Part shown: positions 34,040 to 44,205 of the stretch, piece after piece
Layout of the letters: every line of letters begins with the position of its first letter
Position numbering within the stretch: position 1 is the first letter of the stretch
Assembly (NCBI RefSeq): GCF_012848855.1
Contig: NZ_CP051630.1
Span: forward strand, 3,079,501 to 3,143,500
DNA: 64,000 nt
Source of the DNA: Pyruvatibacter mobilis
Lineage (GTDB): Bacteria; Pseudomonadota; Alphaproteobacteria; CGMCC-115125
Reading direction: 5' to 3'
Translations under genes and position numbers: made by a program
The notes under the pieces: generated by a model
The model's input: the letters and a program-made list of their open reading frames with translations, nothing else
What the model was told of the DNA's origin: nothing
Databases searched by the model: none

Positions 34040-34770
34040 CCCAGATGTTCGCCATCTTCAAGCGCGAGCTTGCGTCGTTCTTCGCCACGCCCCTGGCCTT
34101 CGTCTTCATCGTCATCTTCCTGCTGGCGACCGGGGCGTTCACCTTCTATCTCGGCCAGTGGTACGAGGCGGGCGAGGCGTCCCTGCGCGGCTTCTTCGGT
34201 TTCCACCCGTGGCTATACCTGTTTTTGATCCCGGCGATCTCCATGCGCATGTGGGCCGAGGAGCGCAAGTCCGGCACCATGGAACTGCTGCTGACCCTGC
34301 CGGCGCCGTTCTGGGCCAGCGTCGTGGGCAAGTATCTGGCTGCCTGGGCATTCGCGGCCATTGCGCTGGGGCTCACCTTCCCGATCTGGATCACCGTCAA
34401 CTATCTCGGCGACCCGGATAACGGCGTCATCATCGCGTCCTATGTGGGCAGCCTGTTCATGGCGGGCGGCTATCTCGCCATCGGAGCCTGCATGTCGGCG
34501 GTCACCACCAACCAGGTCATCGCCTTCGTGCTGTCGGTCGTCGTGTGCTTCCTGTTCACGCTGTCCGGCCTGCCGCTGGTTCTGGATTTCTTCGCCGGCT
34601 GGGTGCCGCAGGTGGTGCTCAACACCATCGCGTCGTTCAGCTTCGTCACCCATTTCGACGCCATCATGGATGGGGTGATCGATCTGCGGGACGTGATCTA
34701 TTTCGCCTCGCTCATCGCCGTGTGGCTGGTGGCAACAGGCATTGTCATTGATCTCAAGCGGGCGGGGTAA
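34036..34770 (+). CDS. ABC-2 transporter permease (GldF-like)
   Basis: A 244-residue inner membrane protein with six predicted helices, the first starting near residue 17 (TPLAFVFIVIFLLATGAFTF). FLIPAISMRMWAEERKSGTMELLLTLP is the typical ABC-2 permease coupling region. Its ATG overlaps the ATPase stop (ATGA). Partner of the ATPase and of the GldG-like protein downstream. Confidence 0.92.
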   Translation: MTQMFAIFKRELASFFATPLAFVFIVIFLLATGAFTFYLGQWYEAGEASLRGFFGFHPWLYLFLIPAISMRMWAEERKSGTMELLLTLPAPFWASVVGKYLAAWAFAAIALGLTFPIWITVNYLGDPDNGVIIASYVGSLFMAGGYLAIGACMSAVTTNQVIAFVLSVVVCFLFTLSGLPLVLDFFAGWVPQVVLNTIASFSFVTHFDAIMDGVIDLRDVIYFASLIAVWLVATGIVIDLKRAG

Positions 34771-34776
34771 GGCATC

Positions 34777-36768
34777 ATGAGCACGCCAGAGAAAAACCGC
34801 CCCGCCATCAGCCGGGCCGTCTTCGCCATCAGCGTCCTGGTGCTGAGCGCCATTCTGTTCGTCGCGCTCAATACCTTCTCCAATGTCAGCCTGCAGAATG
34901 CGCGGCTGGACCTGACCGAGCGCAGCCTGTTCACCCTGTCGGACGGCACCCGAAACATCGTCGCCAATCTGCGCGAGCCGGTGACTCTGCGGTTCTATTA
35001 TTCCGAAGACGTGGTGACCGAGATCCCGTCGCTGCGCGCCCATGCCCAGCGCGTCCGCGATATGCTGGGCGAAATCGCCTCCGTCTCCGACGGCATGGTG
35101 CGGATCGAGGAAATCAATCCGGAAGCCTTCTCCGTCGAGGAAGACAAGGCGAGTGATGCGGGCCTCACCGGTGTGCCGCTGCGCACCGGCGACAAGGTGT
35201 TTCTCGGCATAATCGGCACCAACAGCGTTGACGGGCGGGAGGTCATCTCCTTCGTCGCGCCGGAGCGGGCAACCTATCTGGAATATGATCTGGCGCGGCT
35301 GATCTTCTCGCTCGCCAATCCTGAAAAGCCGAAGCTGGGCGTCGTTTCCAACCTGCCGCTTGATACAGGGGCGGGCGGGCTGCTGCTCGCCATGGAGGGC
35401 CGGTCCGAGCCCTTCATGATCTATCAGGAGCTGCAGGCATCTTTCATCGTCGAATTCCTTGAACAGGATTTCGACCGGGTGCCGAACGAAATCAAGGTGC
35501 TGGCGCTGGTGCATCCCAAGGAGCTCAGCCCGCAGACACTCTATGCCATCGACCAGTTCGTGATGCGCGGCGGCCGGGTGATTGCCTTCCTCGACCCGCA
35601 TTCCGAAGTGAGCCTCACCGCCGGTCCCGCGGGCAAGCCCGTGCAGGGGTACACGGAAGCCTCCAACCTGCCGGTCCTGATGGAGAGCTGGGGCGTCGAG
35701 ATGGTGCCCACCGACGTGCTGGCCGACCGGCTGCGGGCGCAGCGTGTGGCCGCCGGTGCCCGCCAGCGCCGTCAGTTGACGGATTATGTGTTGTGGCAGC
35801 GGCTGGTGCCGGAGGATTTCGACCAGGACGACCCGATCACAGCGCCGCTTGATGCGCTGCATATCGGCTCGGCGGGCATTCTGCGGCCGACCGAAGGGGC
35901 GAGCACCACGTTCACGCCCATCGTGCAATCCTCGCCTGAATCCATGATCCTCGATCTTGAGCGCGTGAAGGCGGCCCCGTCGCCGGATGATCTGCTGCGG
36001 TCGTTCGAGTCCGCCGATCAGCGCTTCACGGTGGCCGCCCGCCTGTCGGGCCCGGTCACATCGGCCTTCCCGGAAGGCCGTCCGTTGGCCGATGACGAGG
36101 AGGAAGCGCCCATCGAGCTTCAGTCTTCGGCCCATCTGACCGAGAGCATCGAGGACGCTAATATCGTTGTCTTCGCTGACAGCGATCTGTTCGATGACCG
36201 GTTCTGGGTGCAGGTGCAGGCCTTCCTGGGTGACCGGATCGCCGTCCCAACCGCCGACAACGCGGCCTTCGTGGTGAACGCGGTCGAAAACCTGATGGGC
36301 TCCAACGATCTCATCTCCCTGCGCGGGCGTGAACCGGCGGACCGGCCCTTCACCGTGGTGGAGGACATCCGCCGCGACGCGGAAGCCAAATTCCTCGCCG
36401 AGGAGCAGCGCCTGCAGCAGCGTATCGAGGAGACCGAAGCCCGGCTCGCCGAATTGCGGGCCGAACTGCCCGACGGCTCAAGTGCGTCTGCGCTTCTGAC
36501 GGATGCGCAGGAGAGCGAAATGCAGAGCCTGCAGCGGGAACTGGCGGAGGGCCGCCGGGCCCTGCGTGACGTGCAGGGCGACCTGCGCCGCGACGTGGAT
36601 GCGCTGGGCGCGCGCCTGGCCTTCATAAACATGGCCCTGGTGCCGATTCTGGTGGGGCTGGTCTGGGCGGGCCTCGGCTGGACGCGCCGCAAGCGCCGTC
36701 GGGCACGGGCGGAAGCCGCCGGCCGCGCCATTGTCACATCCAATTCTTCGACCGGGGGAGCAGAGTAA
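34777..36768 (+). CDS. GldG-family ABC transporter auxiliary protein
   Basis: A 663-residue protein anchored by an N-terminal helix (about 13-32) and a C-terminal helix (about 611-632) with a large periplasmic region between, including an ABC-type extracellular domain (VTLRFYYSEDV onward) and a coiled coil near 540-600. This is the GldG layout. It lacks a lipoprotein signal. It starts 6 bp after the permease and ends in a TAATG overlap with the next gene. Confidence 0.9.
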   Translation: MSTPEKNRPAISRAVFAISVLVLSAILFVALNTFSNVSLQNARLDLTERSLFTLSDGTRNIVANLREPVTLRFYYSEDVVTEIPSLRAHAQRVRDMLGEIASVSDGMVRIEEINPEAFSVEEDKASDAGLTGVPLRTGDKVFLGIIGTNSVDGREVISFVAPERATYLEYDLARLIFSLANPEKPKLGVVSNLPLDTGAGGLLLAMEGRSEPFMIYQELQASFIVEFLEQDFDRVPNEIKVLALVHPKELSPQTLYAIDQFVMRGGRVIAFLDPHSEVSLTAGPAGKPVQGYTEASNLPVLMESWGVEMVPTDVLADRLRAQRVAAGARQRRQLTDYVLWQRLVPEDFDQDDPITAPLDALHIGSAGILRPTEGASTTFTPIVQSSPESMILDLERVKAAPSPDDLLRSFESADQRFTVAARLSGPVTSAFPEGRPLADDEEEAPIELQSSAHLTESIEDANIVVFADSDLFDDRFWVQVQAFLGDRIAVPTADNAAFVVNAVENLMGSNDLISLRGREPADRPFTVVEDIRRDAEAKFLAEEQRLQQRIEETEARLAELRAELPDGSSASALLTDAQESEMQSLQRELAEGRRALRDVQGDLRRDVDALGARLAFINMALVPILVGLVWAGLGWTRRKRRRARAEAAGRAIVTSNSSTGGAE

Positions 36769-37889
36769 TGCGGGAAGCCTTGTTGCGGCCGGGCCATGCG
36801 CGCACCCTGGCCATGCTGGCGGTGGTGACGGTGCTGATGGTCGCCATGGCGGCCTTCGCCGTCTCCATGCAGCGGCGCGCGGTGACGAGTGATTTCGAAC
36901 CTCGCCCGGTGTTCCCGGAGCTTGCCGAAAGGGCAAATCAGGCCCAGCGGGTTGTGATCCGCAGCCGCAAGGAAACCGTCACCGTCGAGCGTGACGCGAC
37001 GGACCCTGCCCTGTGGCGGGTGACGGAGAAGGGCGGCCACCCGGTCAAGCCGCAGCTTGTGAAGCGGACCGTGGTGGGTCTTGCCGACCTTGAACTCATC
37101 GAGGCCCGCACCGCTCAGCCGGAATGGCACAAGCACATCAACCTCACGGACCCGGACGACAAGGGCACCGGCGTGCGCATCACTGTCTACGGGGCGGACG
37201 ATATCGTGCTGGCCTCGCTGATTGCGGGCAAGCTCGAAGGCTCAGCGGATATCGACGGCAGCGGCACCATCTATGTGCGGCGCACCGGCGAGGACCAGAC
37301 CTATGTGGCGCGCGGCTCCTTCAACCTGGAACAGAACCCCGCAGCCTGGCTCGACACCGGCATTCTCACCCTGGCAAAAGGCCACGTGCACCATGTGGAG
37401 GTCACGCCTGCGGAGGGCGAGGCCTATGTGGTGGAGCTTGATGGTGAGCCGGATCTTGCGGCCACACCCGGCCCGGCCTACCGCATCCGCGGTCTCGATG
37501 AGGGTCTGGAGCCTGTCACCGACTATGCCATCAACGGCATCGGCAACGCGCTTGTCGGGCTGAGCTTCATCGATGTAGTGCCAGCGGAAGACAGAACGCT
37601 GGAGGCTCCGGTCACGAGCCGCTTTGTCACCGGCGACGGGCTGGTGATCACGGCTGAGGCCGAGAAGCAGGACAAGCTCTATTACGCCCGCTTCCGTGCC
37701 GATACGACGGCCGAAGCGTCAGAGGCGGTCAAGGCGGAAGCAGAGGCGCTTGACGCGCGGCTTGGGGCCTTCGTCTATGCGCTGCCCACCGCCAAGGGCG
37801 CGGACCTTACCCGGGCGCTCGATACGCTGGTGCAGCCGCGCGAGGAAGGCGCGGTTGATCTTGAGGCCGTGGCAGACCCGGCTGAGTAA
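36768..37889 (+). CDS. DUF4340 domain protein
   Basis: A 373-residue protein with one N-terminal membrane helix (about 11-30) and a periplasmic beta-rich DUF4340 domain, VTVERDATDPALWRVTEKGG being typical. DUF4340 proteins are found at the end of GldA/F/G-like ABC operons in many Gram-negatives, and their role is unknown. One-base overlap with the GldG-like gene indicates coupling. Confidence 0.88.
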   Translation: MREALLRPGHARTLAMLAVVTVLMVAMAAFAVSMQRRAVTSDFEPRPVFPELAERANQAQRVVIRSRKETVTVERDATDPALWRVTEKGGHPVKPQLVKRTVVGLADLELIEARTAQPEWHKHINLTDPDDKGTGVRITVYGADDIVLASLIAGKLEGSADIDGSGTIYVRRTGEDQTYVARGSFNLEQNPAAWLDTGILTLAKGHVHHVEVTPAEGEAYVVELDGEPDLAATPGPAYRIRGLDEGLEPVTDYAINGIGNALVGLSFIDVVPAEDRTLEAPVTSRFVTGDGLVITAEAEKQDKLYYARFRADTTAEASEAVKAEAEALDARLGAFVYALPTAKGADLTRALDTLVQPREEGAVDLEAVADPAE

Positions 37890-37923
37890 GCCGGTCTGCC
37901 GGACCCTGTTTCGGGGCTGACGC

Positions 37924-38697
37924 CTAGTTGATGAGGCTCATGTCGAGGCGGGTCGCGGTGATGACTTCGCCGACGCCATATTGCCCCGCCCGCTGCACGA
38001 TGATCGCGCATCCGTCATGGGCACCTTCCATGAGCATGGCCTTCGCCACGTCGAGGGACAGGGGTTCGGTCATGTCCCAGTCGGCCAGCCGCGTCACGTC
38101 GCGCACCACGTTGGAATAGATGATGGTCTCGCCCGCATTCTCGCCGCGGGTGATTTCCACCTCGTGGGCGGTATCGAACTGCACAAGCCAGATGGCGCTG
38201 ACGTCATCCGTCTCGCTTCCCGGCACGGCGCCGGCGCGCAGGGTGATCCCGTCATTGGTGACGTCAGCGATCAATTCCGGACGGCCGCTTACCCGAGACA
38301 CCCGGTCGTCGATGGCATCGCGCGAGGCGCGCACGCGGCTGCCGGGCATGTGGCTTGCACCGTCCACCACCAGCTGCGGGGTGTATTTCCGGTCGCGGAA
38401 ATGCTGCGCATAGGCTTCCTGGCGCGCGGTGTGTTCATCGCGGCCCAGGGTGTCGCGCCAGCCGAGATAATCCCAATAGGTGATGTTGTAGGTCAGCGCG
38501 ATGACGTCCCGCCGGGTGGCGACTTCATTCATCAGCGCGTCCGCCGGCGGGCAGGATGAGCAGCCCTGGCTGGTGAACAGCTCCACCACGGCGGGCCGCG
38601 CGGCGGCAGGGGCTGCGGGCAGCAGCGCTGTCAGCGCGGCGAGGCCTGCAGCCAATGCCGCGGGCGTGAAAAATCTGCTGTTGGTGACGCCGGTCAT
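37924..38697 (-). CDS. DUF1223 thioredoxin-like periplasmic protein
   Basis: A 257-residue exported protein with a signal peptide (residues 1-33, ending APAAARP). The mature part starts with a thioredoxin-like strand VVELFTSQGCSSCPPAD containing C46 and C49 as a CxxC redox motif, followed by DUF1223. Family members are often found near acnA and ccm genes in alphaproteobacteria, as here, but have no established role. It lies downstream of acnA on the same strand but beyond a strong terminator. Confidence 0.9.
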   Translation of the reverse strand: MTGVTNSRFFTPAALAAGLAALTALLPAAPAAARPAVVELFTSQGCSSCPPADALMNEVATRRDVIALTYNITYWDYLGWRDTLGRDEHTARQEAYAQHFRDRKYTPQLVVDGASHMPGSRVRASRDAIDDRVSRVSGRPELIADVTNDGITLRAGAVPGSETDDVSAIWLVQFDTAHEVEITRGENAGETIIYSNVVRDVTRLADWDMTEPLSLDVAKAMLMEGAHDGCAIIVQRAGQYGVGEVITATRLDMSLIN

Positions 38698-38877
38698 GAG
38701 TGGCTGCTTCCATAGAGGCTTGTGTGGCCTTCCCCGCCCACGGAGAACCTAGAAAGTCATCCGCTCCTGATCCACTCAAGTATTGGTGAAATGCGGCGTG
38801 AGAAAGATGAACGGGTGCAGGCACTTGCCCCGCTCACCAGGCCGATAGTCTAGCTGTCATGACCGGCAGCCGGGCAC

Positions 38878-38908
38878 AAAAAACGCGGGATGCCGGAGCA
38901 TCCCGCGT
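38878..38908 (-). terminator. Rho-independent terminator of acnA
   Basis: On the minus strand: ACGCGGGATGC, 4-nt loop, GCATCCCGCGT, then a run of Ts (A-run at 38878-38883 on the plus strand). An 11-bp perfect stem 42 bp after the acnA stop. Confidence 0.92.
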
Positions 38909-38949
38909 CTTGAGTGTCGTTGCGGCACCGGGGTGCCGGGCCTGATCCG

Positions 38950-41715
38950 TCAGGCGGAAATCAGGTTGCGCAGCACGAAGTGCAGGATGCCGCCATTGTT
39001 GTAGTAATCAACTTCATCGGCGGTATCGATGCGGCAGAGCACCGGCACGGTCTGGGTCTTGCCCTTCTCGTTGGTGATCTCCAGCTTCAGCTTCATGCGC
39101 GGCTTGATGCCCTTTTCCGTGCCCTTGATGGTCACGGTCTCGGAGCCGGTCAGGCCTAGGGACTTCCAGCTCGTGCCTTCCTCGAACTGCAGGGGCAGCA
39201 CGCCCATGCCGACGAGGTTGGAACGGTGAATGCGCTCGAAGCTTTCCACGATCACGGCCTCGACGCCCAGGAGCTTGGTGCCCTTGGCCGCCCAGTCGCG
39301 CGAGGAGCCGGTGCCGTATTCCTTGCCGCCGAAGACAACGAGGGACTTGCCCTGTTCCTTGTACTTCATGGCCGCATCGTAGATCGGCATGGCATCGCCG
39401 GACGGGTAGTGTACCGTCACGCCGCCTTCGACACCCGGCACCATCTGGTTCTTGATGCGGATATTGGCGAAGGTGCCGCGCATCATGACTTCGTGGTTGC
39501 CGCGGCGCGAGCCGTAGGAGTTGAACTCCGCCGGCTTCACCTTGTGCTTCTTGAGGTATTCACCAGCCGGGCTGTCCGCCTTGATGGAGCCGGCAGGGGA
39601 AATGTGGTCGGTGGTGATGGAATCCCCGAACAGACCCAGGATGCCGGCATCCGTCACGGCGTCGCGCGGCTGCGGCTCGGCCGTCATGCCTTCGAAGTAA
39701 GGCGGGTGCTGCACATAGGTGCTCTTCTTGTTCCACTCATAGGTCTTGCCACCGGTGACCTTGATCTTGCGCCAGTGGGTGTCGCCCTTGAAGACGTCCG
39801 AATAGCGCTCGCGGAACATCTTGGCGGTGACGGACTTGCGCACGGCCTCGGCGATTTCCAGCGACGTCGGCCAGATGTCCTTCAGATAGACGTCATTGCC
39901 CTTCTTGTCCTGGCCGATCGGCTCTTCGGTGAGGTTGACGTTCACCGAGCCGGCCAGCGCGTAGGCGACGACCAGCGGCGGGGAGGCCAGGTAGTTGGCA
40001 CGCACATCCGGAGACACGCGGCCTTCGAAGTTACGGTTGCCGGACAGGACGGAGGCGACCACGAGGTCAGCATCGTTCACCGCCTTGGAGATCGGCGCCG
40101 GCAGCGGGCCGGAGTTACCGATGCAGGTGGTGCAGCCATAGCCGACGAGGTTGAAGCCCAGCTTGTCGAGCTCCTTCTGCAGGCCTGCGGCCTTCAGGTA
40201 CTCGGTCACGACCTGCGAGCCGGGGGCCAGCGACGGCTTCACCCACGGCTTGGTCTTCAGGCCCAGCTTGTTGGCCTTCTGGGCCACGAGGCCGGCAGCC
40301 ATCAGCACCGACGGGTTGGAGGTGTTGGTGCACGAGGTAATGGCGGCGATCACGACGTCGCCATGGCCGATGGTGAACTTCTCACCGGAGACCTTCTCGC
40401 GCTTGAAGCCTTCGTCGCCCTTCTTGAACTCGTTGACGAGCGTGCCGGCAAAGCTGTCGGCCACGTCGGTGAGGGGCACGCGGTCCTGCGGGCGCTTCGG
40501 GCCGGCAAGGCTCGGCACCACGTCGCCGAGGTCGAGCTCGAGGGTCGAGGTGAAGATCGGGTCTTCCGAGCGGGCGGTGCGGAACATGCCCTGCTTCTTG
40601 GCATAGGCTTCCACGAGGTCCACGCGGGCCTTCTTGCGGCCGGTGGCCTTCAGGTAGCGGATGGTTTCCGCGTCGATCGGGAAGAAGCCGCAGGTGGCGC
40701 CGTATTCCGGGGCCATGTTGGACAGGGTTGCCTGGTCTTCCAGCGACAGGTGGTCGAGGCCCGGGCCGTAGAATTCCACGAACTTGCCGACCACGCCCTT
40801 CTCGCGCAGCTTCTGGGTCACCGTCAGCACCAGGTCGGTGGCGGTGATGCCTTCCGGCAGCTTGCCGGTCAGCTTGAAGCCGATGACTTCCGGGATCAGC
40901 ATGGAGATCGGCTGGCCGAGCATGGCGGCTTCCGCCTCGATGCCGCCGACGCCCCAGCCGAGAACGGACAGGCCGTTGACCATGGTGGTGTGGCTGTCGG
41001 TGCCGACGAGGCTGTCCGGATAGGCGACTTCAACGGTCTTCACCGTGTTGCGCGGGCCGGCAACCTTTTCCTTACGGGTCCAGACGGTCTGGGCCAGATA
41101 TTCGAGGTTCACCTGGTGGCAGATGCCGGTTCCCGGGGGAACAACGCGGAGGTTGTTGAAGGCCGTGGAGCCCCAGCGCAGGAACTCGTAGCGTTCGCCG
41201 TTGCGCTCGTACTCGATTTCGACGTTCTTCTTGAAGGCGTCGCGGGTGCCGAAATTGTCGACCATCACCGAGTGGTCGATCACGAGGTCAACCGGGGCGA
41301 GCGGGTTGATCTTGTCCGGGTTGGCGCCGACCTTCTCGACGGCGTCGCGCATGGCGGCGAGGTCAACCACGCCGGGCACGCCGGTGAAGTCCTGCATCAG
41401 CACGCGGGCCGGGCGGAAGGCGATTTCCTTCGACGACTTGCGGCGGGTCAGCCACTTCGCCATGGCCTCGATGTCGGCCTTGGTGACCGAGCGGCCGTCT
41501 TCGTAGCGCAGCAGGTTTTCCAGCAGCACCTTCAGCGAATAGGGCAGGCGGGAAATGCCGTCGAGACCGTTCTTCTCGGCAATCTTCAGCGAGAAGTAGT
41601 CATAGGACTTGGTGCCGACCTTCAGGGTGCGGCGGCACTTGAAGCTGTCGAGCGACGTTGCGGGAAGCTGTTTGGGCGCAGGCTTCTTGCGCGCCGTTTT
41701 TTTAGCAGTTGCCAA
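38950..41715 (-). CDS. acnA: Aconitate hydratase A
   Basis: A 921-residue TCA-cycle enzyme that interconverts citrate and isocitrate through a 4Fe-4S cluster. Cluster cysteines are seen in [11 protein letters not shown] and [11 protein letters not shown]. The start is a TTG at 41715 with GAGGAGGAT upstream; no other start lies before the conserved [11 protein letters not shown]. This leaves a Lys-rich N-terminal extension (residues 2-20, with [11 protein letters not shown]) not usual in AcnA. Divergent from a crotonase gene. Confidence 0.97.
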   Translation of the reverse strand: MATAKKTARKKPAPKQLPATSLDSFKCRRTLKVGTKSYDYFSLKIAEKNGLDGISRLPYSLKVLLENLLRYEDGRSVTKADIEAMAKWLTRRKSSKEIAFRPARVLMQDFTGVPGVVDLAAMRDAVEKVGANPDKINPLAPVDLVIDHSVMVDNFGTRDAFKKNVEIEYERNGERYEFLRWGSTAFNNLRVVPPGTGICHQVNLEYLAQTVWTRKEKVAGPRNTVKTVEVAYPDSLVGTDSHTTMVNGLSVLGWGVGGIEAEAAMLGQPISMLIPEVIGFKLTGKLPEGITATDLVLTVTQKLREKGVVGKFVEFYGPGLDHLSLEDQATLSNMAPEYGATCGFFPIDAETIRYLKATGRKKARVDLVEAYAKKQGMFRTARSEDPIFTSTLELDLGDVVPSLAGPKRPQDRVPLTDVADSFAGTLVNEFKKGDEGFKREKVSGEKFTIGHGDVVIAAITSCTNTSNPSVLMAAGLVAQKANKLGLKTKPWVKPSLAPGSQVVTEYLKAAGLQKELDKLGFNLVGYGCTTCIGNSGPLPAPISKAVNDADLVVASVLSGNRNFEGRVSPDVRANYLASPPLVVAYALAGSVNVNLTEEPIGQDKKGNDVYLKDIWPTSLEIAEAVRKSVTAKMFRERYSDVFKGDTHWRKIKVTGGKTYEWNKKSTYVQHPPYFEGMTAEPQPRDAVTDAGILGLFGDSITTDHISPAGSIKADSPAGEYLKKHKVKPAEFNSYGSRRGNHEVMMRGTFANIRIKNQMVPGVEGGVTVHYPSGDAMPIYDAAMKYKEQGKSLVVFGGKEYGTGSSRDWAAKGTKLLGVEAVIVESFERIHRSNLVGMGVLPLQFEEGTSWKSLGLTGSETVTIKGTEKGIKPRMKLKLEITNEKGKTQTVPVLCRIDTADEVDYYNNGGILHFVLRNLISA

Positions 41716-42027
41716 GAGAGATCCTCCTCATCAGGCAGCAGGGAGGCGCCGGACCAGTGGGCTGGGGAGGTGGCGCCTTGAGCCGCGGGCGGGGATGTGC
41801 CCGCGCGTGGAAAGATGTGTCCCGCGACCGCTTTGTATTTGGGTTCTTCTGCACCGGGGTTGTGACCAGCCGGCGGCGCAAATTGCTTCGCGCATTCAAA
41901 ACGTGCGGGGGTATGCGCGCGCTTTATACTCCCAAGAAATTCGTGCGCCTAGGGGAAGGCGGATTTTTCCTATGCGACCAAGGCACTTAAGCCACACAGT
42001 TCGACACAAATGGAGGGAATGGGCGGC
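41716..42027. other. Divergent promoter region between acnA and crotonase
   Basis: 312 bp with no gene seen. It must hold the acnA promoter and that of the crotonase. I recognised no iron-responsive operator or other known site with confidence. Confidence 0.5.
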
Positions 42028-42858
42028 ATGAGCGAAACGACATCCGAAAACCCGGTGCTGGTGGAGCGCCGCGGCGCGGTAACGGTCATCACCATCAACC
42101 GTGAAACCGCGCGCAATGCCGTCAATCGTCCGACCGCCGACAGACTGGTGGAAGCCTTCCTCGATTTCGAGCGCGATGGGGACGCAGCGGTCGCGGTTTT
42201 CACCGGGGCGGCGGGCAATTTCTGCGCCGGGGCCGATCTCAAGGCGGTGGCGGGCAGCGATCCGTCGCTTGCCAATCAGGGCACGCTTCCAAGGACGGGC
42301 GCTTTGTTCGAGCGGCTGGCCGATGACGGGCCGATGGGGCCGTCGCGGATGCTCCTGTCCAAGCCGGTGATCGCCGCCGTTGAAGGCTATGCGGTGGCAG
42401 GCGGGCTCGAGCTTGCCTGCTGGGCGGATATGCGGGTGGCGAGTGAAAGCGCTGTCTTCGGCGTCTTTTGCCGGCGGTGGGGCGTGCCGTTGATTGACGG
42501 CGGCACCGTGCGCCTGCCGCGCATCATCGGCCATGGCCGCGCCATGGATCTCATCCTCACCGGCCGCCCGGTCGACGCCCATGAAGCGCTGTCCATGGGC
42601 CTTGCCAACCGCGTTGTGCCCGAGGGCAAGGCGCTTGAGGAAGCGGTCATGCTGGCCGAGCAGATCGCCAAGTTCCCCCAGGGCTGCATGCGCGGCGACA
42701 GATTGTCCGCATACATGCAATGGGACATGCCCTATGATCAGGCCATGGCCAATGAGTTCCGGCTCGGTCGCGAAACGCTGGCTTCCGGCGCCACGCGCGA
42801 AGGCGCCGCGCGCTTTGCCGCCGGCAAGGGGCGGGGCGGGAAATTTGACGATATCTAG
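42028..42858 (+). CDS. Crotonase/enoyl-CoA hydratase family protein
   Basis: A 276-residue crotonase-fold protein. The CoA/oxyanion-hole segments are FCAGADLKAV (65-74) and GYAVAGGLELACWADMRVA (120-138), with the first catalytic glutamate at E128. The second glutamate of true hydratases falls at C148 in FGVFCRRWGVPLIDGGT, so classical hydration is doubtful; this variant is common in uncharacterised family members. GGAGGG precedes the ATG at 42028, preferred to that at 42010. It lies 18 bp upstream of ccmA, so could share its transcript. Confidence 0.9.
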   Translation: MSETTSENPVLVERRGAVTVITINRETARNAVNRPTADRLVEAFLDFERDGDAAVAVFTGAAGNFCAGADLKAVAGSDPSLANQGTLPRTGALFERLADDGPMGPSRMLLSKPVIAAVEGYAVAGGLELACWADMRVASESAVFGVFCRRWGVPLIDGGTVRLPRIIGHGRAMDLILTGRPVDAHEALSMGLANRVVPEGKALEEAVMLAEQIAKFPQGCMRGDRLSAYMQWDMPYDQAMANEFRLGRETLASGATREGAARFAAGKGRGGKFDDI

Positions 42859-42876
42859 GGACACCGCATTCCACCC

Positions 42877-43479
42877 GTGACCGCGCTTCTCCACGTCACC
42901 GACCTAGCCTGCCGACGGGGCACGCGCGCTCTGTTTGCGGGCGTGTCGTTTAGGTTGTCCGGTGGTGAGGCGCTGGTGGTGACGGGGCCCAACGGCACCG
43001 GCAAGTCGAGCCTGCTGCGCATTCTGGCCGGGCTGCTTGAGGAAGAAGCCGGCGAGATCAGCCAGGATGCTGAGATGCTGTATCTGGGCCATCTGGACGC
43101 GCTGAAACCGCAGCTCACAGTGCGGGAGAACCTGCGCTTCTGGGTCGGTATGTTCGGCGGCGAGGGTGATCTTGATGCAGCGCTTGCCCGTTTCGGGCTT
43201 GGGCACATTCCGGAGCTTGCGGCGGGTGTGCTGTCGGCGGGTCAGCGGCGGCGGCTGACGCTGGCGCGGTTTTCATGTTTTCTCGGCGCTGACAGTGCGC
43301 GGCCGGTCTGGCTGATGGATGAGCCTGACAGTGCGCTCGATGATGCGGGCCGGGCCCTGCTTGATGATCTGCTGGCGGAGCATCTTCAGCGCGGCGGCAT
43401 CGTGGTGGCGGCCACCCATCGCGGCCTTGGCATCCCCGCGCAGGCGCTGCGCCTGGGCGTGGCGGAGCCTGTGTCATGA
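42877..43479 (+). CDS. ccmA: Cytochrome c biogenesis ATPase CcmA
   Basis: A 200-residue ABC ATPase of the System I cytochrome c maturation pathway, which works with CcmB and CcmCD to release heme-loaded CcmE. Walker A GPNGTGKSS and the signature LSAGQRRRLTLARF are visible; Walker B is VWLMDEPDSALD. The GTG start at 42877 gives the expected short N-terminus. ATGA overlap with ccmB. Confidence 0.95.
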   Translation: MTALLHVTDLACRRGTRALFAGVSFRLSGGEALVVTGPNGTGKSSLLRILAGLLEEEAGEISQDAEMLYLGHLDALKPQLTVRENLRFWVGMFGGEGDLDAALARFGLGHIPELAAGVLSAGQRRRLTLARFSCFLGADSARPVWLMDEPDSALDDAGRALLDDLLAEHLQRGGIVVAATHRGLGIPAQALRLGVAEPVS

Positions 43480-44129
43480 GCGGCTTCTGGGCGCTCGTCG
43501 CGCGGGACATGAAACTGGCCGGGCGGCTGGGCGGCGGGCCGTTTGTCGGGCTCGGCTTCTTCATCATCGTGGTCACCATGGTGCCGTTCGGTGTCGGCGC
43601 GGACCTGCCGCTCCTGGGCCGGATCGGTCCGGGCATCCTGTGGGTGGCGGTGCTGCTAGCGACACTTCTGTCCCTCGACCGGCTGTTTCAGGCGGATTAT
43701 GAGGATGGGTCGCTGGACCTGTTCCTGATGGCACCCTTGCCGGTGGAAGCGCTGGTGCTGGCCAAGTGCCTGGCCCACTGGCTCACTAATACGGTGCCGC
43801 TGATCATCGCCATGCCGGCGGTGGCGTTTCTTGTGAACCTCAACATGGACGGGCTGGGGCCGCTTGTGGTGAGCCTTGTGATCGGCACGCCCGCCCTCAG
43901 TCTCATCGGCGCCCTCGGCGCGGCGCTGGTGGTCGGCGTCCGGCGCGGCGGGCTTGTGCTGTCGCTGATCGTGCTGCCGCTCTATGTGCCGGTGCTCATT
44001 TTCGGTGCGGCGGCGTCGGGCAGTGGGCTTGGGGACACGCCGATGCTGTTTCTGGGGGCGTTCAGCCTGGCAGCGCTGGCGCTGGCACCCTTTGCAGCGG
44101 CGGCGGGATTGCGGATTTCGGTGTCGTAA
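43476..44129 (+). CDS. ccmB: Heme exporter protein CcmB
   Basis: A 217-residue membrane protein with six helices, permease partner of CcmA. The FQADYEDGSLDLFLMAPLPVEALVLAKCLAHWL loop is typical of CcmB. Overlaps ccmA by 4 bp. Confidence 0.95.
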   Translation: MSGFWALVARDMKLAGRLGGGPFVGLGFFIIVVTMVPFGVGADLPLLGRIGPGILWVAVLLATLLSLDRLFQADYEDGSLDLFLMAPLPVEALVLAKCLAHWLTNTVPLIIAMPAVAFLVNLNMDGLGPLVVSLVIGTPALSLIGALGAALVVGVRRGGLVLSLIVLPLYVPVLIFGAAASGSGLGDTPMLFLGAFSLAALALAPFAAAAGLRISVS

Positions 44130-44205
44130 CCTCTTTCAAGGACACGTTATTTCGCCGCATCCGGCTTTTCTTGCTGCGCGGGCAGGGCGGAGATACATAA
44201 ACCCC

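Noticed and set aside
34213-36135. A 640-codon open frame antisense to the GldG-like gene
   Set aside because: Same cause: high GC third positions suppress stops. The translation is Gln/His/Arg/Asp-rich and matches nothing; the plus strand holds a full gene in an operon.
39226-41781. An 851-codon open frame antisense to acnA
   Set aside because: It is the mirror of a high-GC gene with strong third-position bias. Its translation is His/Gly/Arg/Val-rich with no domain, whereas the other strand encodes aconitase without interruption.
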